NCBI GenBank assembly: GCA_015832175.1
Contig: WJXW01000004.1
Span: 2,046,001-2,110,000, forward strand
Reading direction: 5' to 3'
DNA length: 64,000 nt
From: Paraphaeosphaeria minitans
Lineage: Eukaryota; Ascomycota; Dothideomycetes; Pleosporales; Didymosphaeriaceae
The translations under genes were made by a program, and so were the position numbers. The notes under the pieces are model-generated. The model did not search any database and was not told where the DNA came from. It saw only the letters and a list, made by a program, of their open reading frames with translations. Of this stretch, positions 11,087 to 19,620 are shown piece after piece. Each line of letters starts with the position of its first letter. The stretch's first letter is position 1.

Positions 11087-13030
11087 ATGTCGTACACATT
11101 AGACCCACAAAGCTTTCCTGAGCCTGTCGATCTGTCCCACCATCTGTCGCGCAGCACCAAGGCGCGTGAAGTTGCCGTCATCAAGCGCTTCTACAAGTAC
11201 TTCGCCATTCCCGGCATCTCACAACTTGCTGGAGGTATGCTCACACTCCTACTTCTCATGTTGCCACACAGCTCGAAGAAGCATTGTACATTCGTCCGAG
11301 CTCACACTGCCCAGGTCTGCCTAACGACAAGTACTTTCCTTACGATACCCTCGAGGCCAAGGCGAGTCACACATCACATGGTGTGCACCTTCAGCAGCGT
11401 CATTGACTGGTAATAGGTCGCGCACCCCAATCGCTGGACGCCCACGCCCAATAAACCCATCGACCCTCCACCCAACGATCCTCCGACGGCCGAGCTAGCC
11501 TCTGCGTCTATCGCCACACGTAAAGACAAAGATGATCCGCCCTCAGCCCGCCTTGTCGTCCCCCACAGTTCCGGCGTCCAGGACCCAACCCGCATGATCG
11601 ATGTCAAGTCGGCACTGCAATACGGCACAGCTCAAGGATACCCTCCACTCTTCACCTTCATTCGCCAGTTCACACGAGAGAACCTGCATCCATTCGTCCC
11701 ATACAAGGGTGGACCAGACGTCATCCTGACTTGCGGCTCAACAGATGGCTTTTCCAAGACTATTCAGGCCTTCTCCAACGAGTGGGCAGAGGGTCATGAC
11801 CCCGTCGAAGAGCGACCGGGGCTGTTGGTTGAAGGATACTGCTACATGAATGCGATCCAAACGGCAACACCGAAGGGCTTCAACATCGCGCCCGTGACTA
11901 CGGACGATGAGGGCCTGGTCGTGAAGGGACCGGGAGGTCTTCAGGATGTGCTAGAGAACTGGGACTTCACCAAGGGACGTCGGCCGCACCTCCTGTATAC
12001 CGTGCCCACCGGCCAGAACCCCACAAGCGGCACCATGAGCGTGTCGAGACGTACCGAGGTCTATGCCCTCTGCGTCCAGTATGATGTCTTGATCGTCGAA
12101 GACGACCCATACTGGTATCTCCAGTTCCCCTCATCTTCGCCTGCAGCCATCGCAACGCCCAAGCCCAAGAAGTCATCCGGTTTCGACTTTCTTGACTCGC
12201 TCATTCCTTCTTACCTGTCGCTCGACTACCAGGGCCGCGTCATTCGCTTAGACACCTTCTCCAAGACTGTCGCTCCGGGGTGCCGTCTCGGATGGATCAC
12301 TGCGCAACCGGCTTTCATCGAGCGCATCCTCCGTATCACCGAGACCAGTACCCAACAGCCATCTGGCTTTGTGCAGTCGACGATCGCGGAACTTTTCATG
12401 GGCCCCCAGAGCTCCACTGACCCTGGTCGAGGCGGAGCCAAAGACGGCAGCGGCTGGAAGGTCGATGGCTGGGTGCGCTGGCTCGAGGGTCTTCGCGGCA
12501 ACTACGAGCGCAGGATGAACGCCATGTGTGACGTTCTTGCTGAAAACAAGCACGCTGTCAGGGCCGGACGCCGCAAGTCCATGACTGATGTCGCCGACGA
12601 CGAGGGCGAGTGGGCTGTCGTGGAAAAGGCCAAGATGTACGACTTTGCTCGTCCGCTCGGTGGCATGTTCATCTGGGTCCGCTTCGACTTTTCGTCTCAC
12701 CCGCTCGCGAAGCAGGTTCCTGCTCAGCGCCTCTCGCAAGCCCTCTGGGTGTTCTGGACCACGAAGCCGTATCTTGTTCTCGTGGCGCCCGGTACAATGT
12801 TTGCGCCAAGCGCCGATATCAGGGATGGCGATGCCTTCAACTGCATGAGGTTGTGTTTCGCGGGGTGTCCTGAAGATGAAGTCACGAGCACCACGAAACG
12901 CTTTAGCGACGGCGTGCAGGCCTTCTGGAGGATCAAGAGCGTCGAGAAGATTAACAAGCTGCTCGAAGAGGACGAGGCTGAGGCTGGCCAGATGGATGCG
13001 GGTTTGGCGCTGCTGAACGGAATGTGTTAG
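11087..13030 (+). CDS. ARO8-like PLP-dependent aminotransferase, three exons
   Basis: Exons 11087-11234, 11315-11361 and 11417-13030 give a 602-aa class I/II aminotransferase. The first intron is GT-AG (80 nt). The second (11362-11416, 55 nt) begins GCGAGT and ends TAG; this GC-AG reading restores the expected sequence LAGGLPNDKYFPYDTLEAK then VAHPNRW. The PLP lysine lies in LDTFSKTVAPGCRLGW (codons near 12255-12295). The substrate-region motif TVPTGQNPTSGTMS and the Asp-Pro-Tyr of VEDDPYWYLQF are also present. Members of this group (yeast Aro8/Aro9, kynurenine/aminoadipate type) transaminate aromatic amino acids and 2-aminoadipate in the cytosol. The exact substrate cannot be read from sequence. 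A longer Ser/Pro-rich segment after NKPIDPP is typical of filamentous fungal members. Confidence 0.9.
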
Positions 13031-13235
13031 TGTCGGTGAAGGCGTATGGCTCAACGTGCGCTCGCGCATGCGGGAACGCAGACATGACGAATGACGACGA
13101 GGGTGTGCATAACCATTCATAAGGGAGGCTTTTCTGTGCTCGAAATCTTTAGCTGGACGTCATATCTCGTACATGTTTATGCTCTCTCGCCTTCGTGATG
13201 TTACCGGCCTCGCGTGCAGCAGCGTTTGTTTACCC

Positions 13236-13350
13236 CTCACCTCTCACCTCTCACCTCTCACCTCTCACCTCTCGCCTCTCACCTCTCACCTCTCACCTCT
13301 CACCTCTCACCTCTCACCTCTCGCCTCTCACCTCTCGCCTCTCACCTCCC
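13236..13350. repeat. Minisatellite, unit CACCTCT
   Basis: About sixteen tandem copies of the heptamer CACCTCT, with a few copies changed to CGCCTCT. It is just downstream of the aminotransferase stop codon, so part may be transcribed in its 3' untranslated region. Confidence 0.9.
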
Positions 13351-13723
13351 ACTCCTCACTCCACCGAATCCAGAGTGCTACATGTACCTACCCATCACTC
13401 CAAAATACCCACATCCTCCGACCGAACACAAAGAGTCGCTTAGTACCTGAATCCGGCATCAAAGTCCGACGTTGACTAAGTGCACTGTGACACCGGTTCG
13501 AGGCCGAATCAGACGCTACTTTGAGTTGGGGCCTGCGGGTCTGCTATTCTCGCCGTCGTTCTCGTGTATCTATCTGCGCGCCCCATGTGAGGCGCGTGAC
13601 TAGGTATTACGATGGCCGGAGCGTTTCGAAAATGGCACCGATCGCTCTCTTTGCGGGTGTTGGTGAGCGTAACCGCGTCAAAGTAGGTATCCCATGCAAG
13701 GTCTCTGAAGCCTTTCGCGTCTT

Positions 13724-13857
13724 CCTCTGCCTCTGCCTCTGCCTCTACCTCTGCCTCTGCCTCTACCTCTACCTCTACCTCTACCTCTGCTTCTGCCTCT
13801 ACCTCTGCCTCTGCCTCTACCTCTACCTCTGCCTCTGCCTCTGCCTCTGCCTCTACC
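13724..13857. repeat. Hexanucleotide array CTCTGC/CTCTAC
   Basis: Roughly 22 tandem hexamers alternating irregularly between CTCTGC and CTCTAC. The two variants differ by one G/A transition. Confidence 0.92.
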
Positions 13858-14564
13858 AAGTACCTACTCAGGAATGCGTCGTACAGTACCTAGACGCTAC
13901 AAATCACACGTCGCGATAGTCCAGCTAAACCCCACGCATCCATGATCAAGCGATGGATTCCAACGCCTGTAAACCACTTGGCTTACTTTCTACACCGCGT
14001 GTGCGTGCGCGGAGAGACATTTCGTTCGCATTCTACACAGGCGAGACATGACGTTATCTGTGAATGTGCCGGCAGAAGGGGGACAATCGTGGCAGCTGTG
14101 TGAGTGGCCTAGTTCAGGTGCAAGACAGCCGGATATGGCCTGCAACAGTGCTCAAGCGGAGGTATTTGGTGTCTAGGGTGTGGAACCGGATGCTGTCATT
14201 GGTACCTACGAAGGCGTCGGCGCGGCTCGGGATCGGGGTGACTGGTGACAGCACGTGACGCATTGGTATATTCAACATCGGCAAGGACGCTACACGAGCA
14301 AAACCATAGATGCGACATTGCCGGTCGCGCTGGCAAAAGCACATCCATGCAGATTGATTCGAGTCGTGCGTGTGTAAAGCGCGTGCGTGACACTGCGCAG
14401 CTGCAAAGACGGCATTTCCATCTCCCACCGTGTATTCACCGCCGACAACGCAGCAAACGCTCGTCTAGATAAAGCGCCCCCTCCCCCCCCCCTAAACAGG
14501 ACCAACAACTTGTAATTTACCACTCGAAAGTAAAGAACCTTGTACCATCTTCTAGCAGCATTAC

Positions 14565-14660
14565 AACATTACCAACATTACCACCAACACCAACAACACC
14601 AACACCAACAACACCAACACCAACAACACCAACATTACCAAAACCAAAACCAACATCCCA
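14565..14660. repeat. CAACAC/CATTAC-rich simple repeat
   Basis: Array of CAACACCAACAACACC-type units. It ends about 20 bp before the ATG of the Gly/Tyr-rich frame, so if that frame is a gene this is its 5' leader. Confidence 0.85.
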
Positions 14661-14675
14661 CTCCACCCCTTCGCC

Positions 14676-15230
14676 ATGCCGATAATCCCGAGAATGCCCC
14701 CCACCAGCCCCTTCATGAGCACAATCTGGGCCTACCACCACCCCATGTCCCTGCGCGAACTAGCCAGCCACCCGCCCCCGACGCTGCAGCTCATGGCGGC
14801 GGAAATCGAAGCGTGTCTGCAGCAAGACTACACGGGACGCAACTCGCCGCGCGCCATGAGGGCCACCCTGAACAAGGTGCGTAGACTCCTGCGCGGGGGT
14901 CGTCCGGACAGCGACAGCGATTTTGACTCGGATGGGGGGTATGGTGGGAGTGGAGGTGTGGGGTATGGTGTGGTTGGAGGGATGGGGTATGGTGGGAATG
15001 GAGGGATGGGGTATGGTGGGAATGGAGGGATGGGGTATGGTGGGAATGGAGGGATGGGGTATGGTGGGAGCAGGGGGATGGGATATGGTGTGGTATACGG
15101 AGGGAGCTCGGGTCTGCGCAGTGCAGGAAGGCGAGGTAGGATTTCACGACCGGCGTCTGATTCGAGCGATGATCGGGATTCTTTGACTGGGCATGCGGGG
15201 AGTGTTAGTTCTGACGGTAGCTGGGACTAG
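14676..15230 (+). CDS. Possible Gly/Tyr-repeat small protein, unrecognised
   Basis: 184-aa intact frame with no match I recognise. Residues 1-75 look like normal protein: SLRELASHPPPTLQLMAAEI is followed by EACLQQDY and an Arg-rich segment that could be a helix. An acidic SDSDFDSD stretch then leads to a Gly/Tyr/Met repeat (GGNGGMGY-type octapeptides) encoded by a 24-bp minisatellite at about 14935-15080. It ends with a Ser/Asp-rich tail. For: an N-terminal part of balanced composition that runs in frame through the repeat to a normal stop. Against: short length, low-complexity content and no family. It might be a wall- or RNA-associated low-complexity protein, or a chance frame. Confidence 0.4.
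   Translation: MPIIPRMPPTSPFMSTIWAYHHPMSLRELASHPPPTLQLMAAEIEACLQQDYTGRNSPRAMRATLNKVRRLLRGGRPDSDSDFDSDGGYGGSGGVGYGVVGGMGYGGNGGMGYGGNGGMGYGGNGGMGYGGSRGMGYGVVYGGSSGLRSAGRRGRISRPASDSSDDRDSLTGHAGSVSSDGSWD
14937..15085. repeat. 24-bp minisatellite inside the Gly/Tyr frame
   Basis: Units of the type GGGATGGGGTATGGTGGGAA plus TGGA, near-perfect for about three copies and degenerate on both sides. The 24-bp period keeps the reading frame. Confidence 0.88.
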
Positions 15231-15782
15231 GAGTGATTGGAGAGGCGATTGTGCAAGTCGCAACTGGCTCCGTCTTGAGGCCTGGATCGATTTGCATACC
15301 CATCGGATCGGAGCTTGAGAGTAGATAGATAGATAGGGAATTCATGTATTTTTTTCTTGCGGGTGTTGGCGTATCGCAGATTCGTTGCTTGCGCAACTCA
15401 AGTCGTTCCTTTCTTTGGGCATCTTTCATGGTGCCGAGACAAGCACAAGCATCGCGACCGCACAAACCCCAGACTGTTGAAGAATACAGCTTCTCCATCT
15501 TCTCCAGCGACGTACGTAGAGGTGGCAGACTGTGGTGCACCGCACTGTGAACAGTGGACACGCGGGACGAAGAGCGTGAGGTCGGGACCCAAGCCCACAA
15601 ACTACCTACCTGGCCTTAGCGCCGAATCCGACCCCTGTTTCGAGCTCGCTTACGATGGCTTCCGTAGGTAGAAGCTGCGACCACGATTGCGGGCTTCTTT
15701 GACGAGACAACAACGTACATTGACCCCGATCACCGGATATACACACATATATATAGAGAAAGAGAGATTCGTTGGCCGAGCC
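15231..15782. other. Intergenic, no gene seen
   Basis: Separates the Gly/Tyr-rich frame from thymidylate kinase. It contains a short TAGA run (about 15321-15336) and a (CA/TA)n stretch ending about 25 bp before the thymidylate kinase ATG. Confidence 0.5.
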
Positions 15783-16616
15783 ATGGCACGGGGGAAAATC
15801 ATCGTATTCGAAGGCCTCGACCGCGCGGGCAAGTCGACGCAATGCCAGATGCTGGTGGAAGCGCTGCAAAAGGATGGCGTCAAAGTGAAGCACATGCGGT
15901 TTCCTGGTATGTGTTCCGAAAGATCTGACTCGGGCATGAACAACCCCAGAGGCGTATAGGCGCATATTGGAAAAGGGAATCTATGTTTCGCATGGGCGCG
16001 TGGGCTAAGCACTGCTAGACCGGACGACACCGACAGGGCAGATGATCAACGCCTACCTCAGCGGACAGAGCGAACAGGAGGACCATGCCATCCATTTGCT
16101 ATTCTCGGCGAACCGCTGGGAAGCAGCGTAGGTCCGCCCCTCCCCCCTGCAGATTCTGCAGATGTTGGCCGCCGCAGTTCCCGCTCACACACGGACAGAC
16201 CGTCCATCGAAGCAGACGTTGCTGCTGGGACCACGGTGATAATAGACCGCTACTACTACTCCGGCTGCGTGTACAGCGCGGCAAAACAGAACCCCACGCT
16301 TTCGTTGGCCTGGTCCCGCCATCCTGAAGTCGGGCTCCCGCGGCCCGATCTCGTCCTGTTCCTGGACATTTCCGCGGACGACGCTGCGAAGCGCGGTGGA
16401 TACGGGACGGAGAAGTACGAGAAGAAGGAGATGCAGGATCGTGTGCGAGAGCTGTTTGGCGTGATGATGCAGAGCCAGGAGAAGGATGACTTTGCGCGCA
16501 TCAATGCTGGGGCGAGCGTAGAGGAGGTGCAGCAGAGGATCCGGGCAGAGGTGGACAAGGCAATAGCGAGGGTCGACGGTGGACAGTTGCCGCTCGGACA
16601 TGTAGAGTCGTGGTAA
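15783..16616 (+). CDS. CDC8: Thymidylate kinase, three exons
   Basis: Exons 15783-15906, 16019-16127 and 16199-16616 join to a 216-aa protein, the normal size for eukaryotic dTMP kinase (dTMP + ATP to dTDP + ADP; essential for dTTP supply). The P-loop is FEGLDRAGKST near residues 9-19. The first junction rebuilds RFPDRTTPTGQMINAYL and the second SANRWEAAPSIEADVAAG, both family-like. The DRYYYSG motif supplies the catalytic and dNMP-binding Asp-Arg. The lid region lies at about KRGGYGTEKYE. Introns are 112 and 71 nt, both GT-AG. The gene converges on SLX1, with only 14 bp between the stop codons. Confidence 0.95.
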
Positions 16617-16630
16617 ATCATTCTCGTTGA

Positions 16631-17698
16631 TCACGTCGCAGCAACTGCTTCTCCGTCGTCAACATCTTCCATCCACGTCTCATCCAGGTCTTCGTCTTCT
16701 TCGCCTAGCTCTTGTGGCTCAGTCGCGTCTGACTCGGAGATGGCGTCTGCCTTTCTTCTTCGCTTGGGCTTGAACATGGCTTCAATCTCCTTCTGACCTC
16801 GTGTGCGCAGACTCAATTCCTTCATCAAGGTGGACCACTTCAAGGGCGTATGGCAGCTCGGGCATGTGCCTTGGATGGGTATCAGGGCCTCTTGGCTACC
16901 TTCTTCTGCCAGAAACCGGGCTGACAGACAGTGAAGATGGTAGGTGCTCCGGCACGTAGCGACTGGGCACACTAATGCAAGGCCTGTTGAGGGGTTCACT
17001 TTGGCGCTACAGGCACCACAAGGGCGTGTCCTTTGCTCGTCGACTAAGGATTTGGCTTTCTCGACGTAAGGCTTGTAGTCCTCGTACGCCACGGGTATTG
17101 CTTGTATAACGTCAGGAATGTTGAAGACGGTGGCATCGCCGGTGGAAGGATGGGCGACGGGCGCTGGAAGGTCCGCAGGTGTGAGTTGTATCGTGATGCT
17201 TGGCCTCAACTTTGGCGTCATTTTCGCAGTATGCCTCTCCCATGTGGTGAATATGTCGGGCGCAAAGAACCTTAGGTGAAGCGGCCACCTGGTGAAGCTC
17301 CCCACACGCAGCAGATGATGCAGATTCTTCAAGCGTGCCTCCAGCGACATGGGTGGCCTCCTTCTCCTGGTGGGGGTGGCCTTTGTCTTCTTCTGCAGCT
17401 CTTCGACCCTTGCTTCGCGGACGTCTCTGTCGATGTGCCGAGTCGCGTGGGTGTTTTGCCAGGCCCATTCGAACTGCAGAGCTGCGTATTTGGAGGGGAA
17501 GCCGGTCACGATGCAGGTCATCTCCCAAGGTCGCTTCGTCTGCAGCGATGTCCGCTTCGCGCCGCCCTTGCTCGAGCCATTGTGCTGGGCGAGCCGACGT
17601 GCAGGGCTGGGGGTGCTGCCGATGTAGTACGACTTGCGGTTCCTGGAGCGCAGCAGATAGCAGCAGTAGAAGGCGGGGATGGGCTTCTCCGTGGCCAT
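16631..17698 (-). CDS. SLX1: Structure-specific endonuclease catalytic subunit SLX1
   Basis: 355-aa single-exon protein starting at the ATG at 17698; the frame is open a few codons further but without an ATG. It has an N-terminal GIY-YIG nuclease domain (AFYCCYLLRSRNRKSYYIGS then PARRLAQHNG, with the catalytic Arg region, and FEWAWQN). A C-terminal RING/PHD-like zinc finger follows from CGACSAKVNP through CPVATCRSTYHLHC to CPSCHTPLKW. The C-terminal tail is acidic. SLX1 with its scaffold SLX4 resolves branched DNA such as Holliday junctions and flaps in the nucleus. All zinc ligands and the GIY-YIG signature appear intact, so I expect a functional protein. Confidence 0.95.
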   Translation of the reverse strand: MATEKPIPAFYCCYLLRSRNRKSYYIGSTPSPARRLAQHNGSSKGGAKRTSLQTKRPWEMTCIVTGFPSKYAALQFEWAWQNTHATRHIDRDVREARVEELQKKTKATPTRRRRPPMSLEARLKNLHHLLRVGSFTRWPLHLRFFAPDIFTTWERHTAKMTPKLRPSITIQLTPADLPAPVAHPSTGDATVFNIPDVIQAIPVAYEDYKPYVEKAKSLVDEQRTRPCGACSAKVNPSTGLALVCPVATCRSTYHLHCLSARFLAEEGSQEALIPIQGTCPSCHTPLKWSTLMKELSLRTRGQKEIEAMFKPKRRRKADAISESDATEPQELGEEDEDLDETWMEDVDDGEAVAAT

Positions 17699-18171
17699 GT
17701 TTTGTCGCACACGCGTCGACTGGAGAAAGGGAGGTGCGTTCTAATACCGTAGTAGAGGCAACGAAGCAAAGGAAGGCGGAAGGCGGAAGGCGTGCAGGAC
17801 TGAGGCGCGCATTGGCATAGGTAGGTATAGGCATAGGCAATGGCTGGCGGCTGGCATGGGGGGGGGGGTGGTGGGCGTTCTGGGCGCAACCTCGTTCTGG
17901 GCGCATCCTTGCTTGCACTGTGCAGCGGCCAACGTCCAACTCGTGCGGCATGGTGAGAAACCATGGGCGCGGCCCGCCATTTCATAGGTGGTCTACGGTA
18001 CCTATCCAAGTATACAGAATACGCAGGCGACTTGACTCGGAGCGTCTCCATGCAATGGCAGCAGCGGCTGCTCACTAGAGTCAACTTGTCTGATACGTGC
18101 ATGCGCGACGGGAACGTCTCCCGATGCGGACAATTAGGATCCGCTACAACATGACTGGCAACTCGCAGCGG

Positions 18172-18772
18172 AGGGAGAGAGAGAGGGAGAGAGAGAGGGA
18201 GAGAGAGAGGGAGAGAGAGAGGGAGAGAGAGAGGGAGAGAGAGAGGGAGAGAGAGAGGGAGAGAGAGAGGGAGAGAGAGAGGGAGAGAGAGAGGGAGAGA
18301 GAGAGGGAGAGAGAGAGGGAGAGAGAGAGGGAGAGAGAGAGGGAGAGAGAGAGGGAGAGAGAGAGGGAGAGAGAGAGGGAGAGAGAGAGGGAGAGAGAGA
18401 GGGAGAGAGAGAGGGAGAGAGAGAGGGAGAGAGAGAGGGAGAGAGAGAGGGAGAGAGAGAGGGAGAGAGAGAGGGAGAGAGAGAGGGAGAGAGAGAGGGA
18501 GAGAGAGAGGGAGAGAGAGAGGGAGAGAGAGAGGGAGAGAGAGAGGGAGAGAGAGAGGGAGAGAGAGAGGGAGAGAGAGAGGGAGAGAGAGAGGGAGAGA
18601 GAGAGGGAGAGAGAGAGAGGAGAGAGAGAGAGGGAGAGAGAGAGGGAGAGAGAGAGGGAGAGAGAGAGGGAGAGAGAGAGGGAGAGAGAGAGGGAGAGAG
18701 AGAGGGAGAGAGAGAGGGAGAGAGAGAGGGAGAGAGAGAGGGAGAGAGGGAGAGAGAGAGAGAGAGAGAGAA
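18172..18772. repeat. 600-bp satellite of 12-bp unit GGGAGAGAGAGA
   Basis: About fifty almost perfectly identical copies of a 12-bp purine unit: 60-nt lines read identically for hundreds of bases, with one register slip near 18613-18630 and a ragged right end. One strand is pure purine, so it can form triplex (H-DNA) structures. Confidence 0.97.
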
Positions 18773-19407
18773 GACCCGGTCCCAGAGATGGCCTTGCTGC
18801 CTACAGTAGCTATGTATTTTGTTTCGGGCGGCATGGCGACCGAGCGTGTGCTCTGATGCCGTGGGTACCGTGCCTAGTGTCTACCCAGGTCCTGCTACCT
18901 ATCTACCTACCTACTCTACGATGCTGTTCTTTTGTTTTCTGCCACCCCAATACCATGCTATTCCCTCGCTCGAAGGAATGATGATTTCTTTCTTTCTTCA
19001 AGACGTCGCCATCATCTACTGTCCGCGGTTCTTTGTTGGCCTCGCATCCTTCTTAGGGCCTGTCTCGACATCGGTTCGCACGAGTTGGGCTAGTCTAGTC
19101 TACCACCACCGGTCCCGTTCTGATTATTAGATAGGTACCTACAGAGCCAGCACCTGCACCCACCCACCCGCGCACCCACCCACCCACGGCACCCACATCG
19201 TCCACTCGCGCTTCCCCCAGCACTCCATCCAACTCTTTCGCCTCTCCGCCGACGTCTCCCGGGACCAACTCTACCCTGCTACCCGCAACCTCACCTCACC
19301 CTACCCTCACCCTCACCCCACTCACTACGAGCGCAGTACTCAACCCCTTCATTTTGCCTGCAGCTGCACGCTACTTTCGCACCACCTTGATCCCAGCAGT
19401 CGCCGAC

Positions 19408-19483
19408 GCCGCAGCCCTCGTCCCGGGCCAGACTCATAGCCTCCCGCCGCAGCCCTCGTCCTGAGCCAGGCTCCTAGCCTCCC
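19408..19483. repeat. 38-bp direct tandem repeat in KDM5 leader
   Basis: GCCGCAGCCCTCGTCC...TAGCCTCCC occurs twice head to tail, with a few transitions between copies. Confidence 0.8.
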
Positions 19484-19620
19484 GCCCGCCGGCTCTGCGC
19501 CCCCGAATACACATGCCAACGCGAATGCGAATGCGACTCTGCATTAATCATACGACCGCCATCGTTGCTTCTCTGTAGTTTGCGCCGGAAGAGGGCAGCG
19601 CTGGGTGCAGCAGCGACGGC

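Larger units (their letters stand above)
13031..14675. other. Intergenic with three simple-sequence arrays
   Basis: 1.6 kb holding a 7-bp, a 6-bp and a CAA-type array (listed separately). The apparent proteins here simply translate the repeats (Ser/Pro/Leu or Glu/Ala/Val runs). No other coding signal seen. Confidence 0.55.
17699..19620. other. Intergenic dominated by GA satellite
   Basis: Between the divergent SLX1 and KDM5 genes. It carries the GA array (separate entry), a CT-rich leader, a CCCACCCA-rich stretch at about 19159-19190, and two copies of a 38-bp repeat (19408-19445 and 19446-19483) shortly before the KDM5 start. Frames across the GA array translate as Glu-Arg or Leu-Ser-Pro runs and are not genes. 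Confidence 0.6.

Noticed and set aside
13490..13520. GGTTCGAGGCC, another B-box-like word
   Set aside because: No A box or cloverleaf can be built around it.
18097..18981. 294-aa Glu-Arg repeat frame (and a 438-aa Leu-Pro-Ser frame on the other strand)
   Set aside because: They are translations of the 12-bp GA satellite. A 12-bp unit keeps any frame open, and there is no non-repeat domain.
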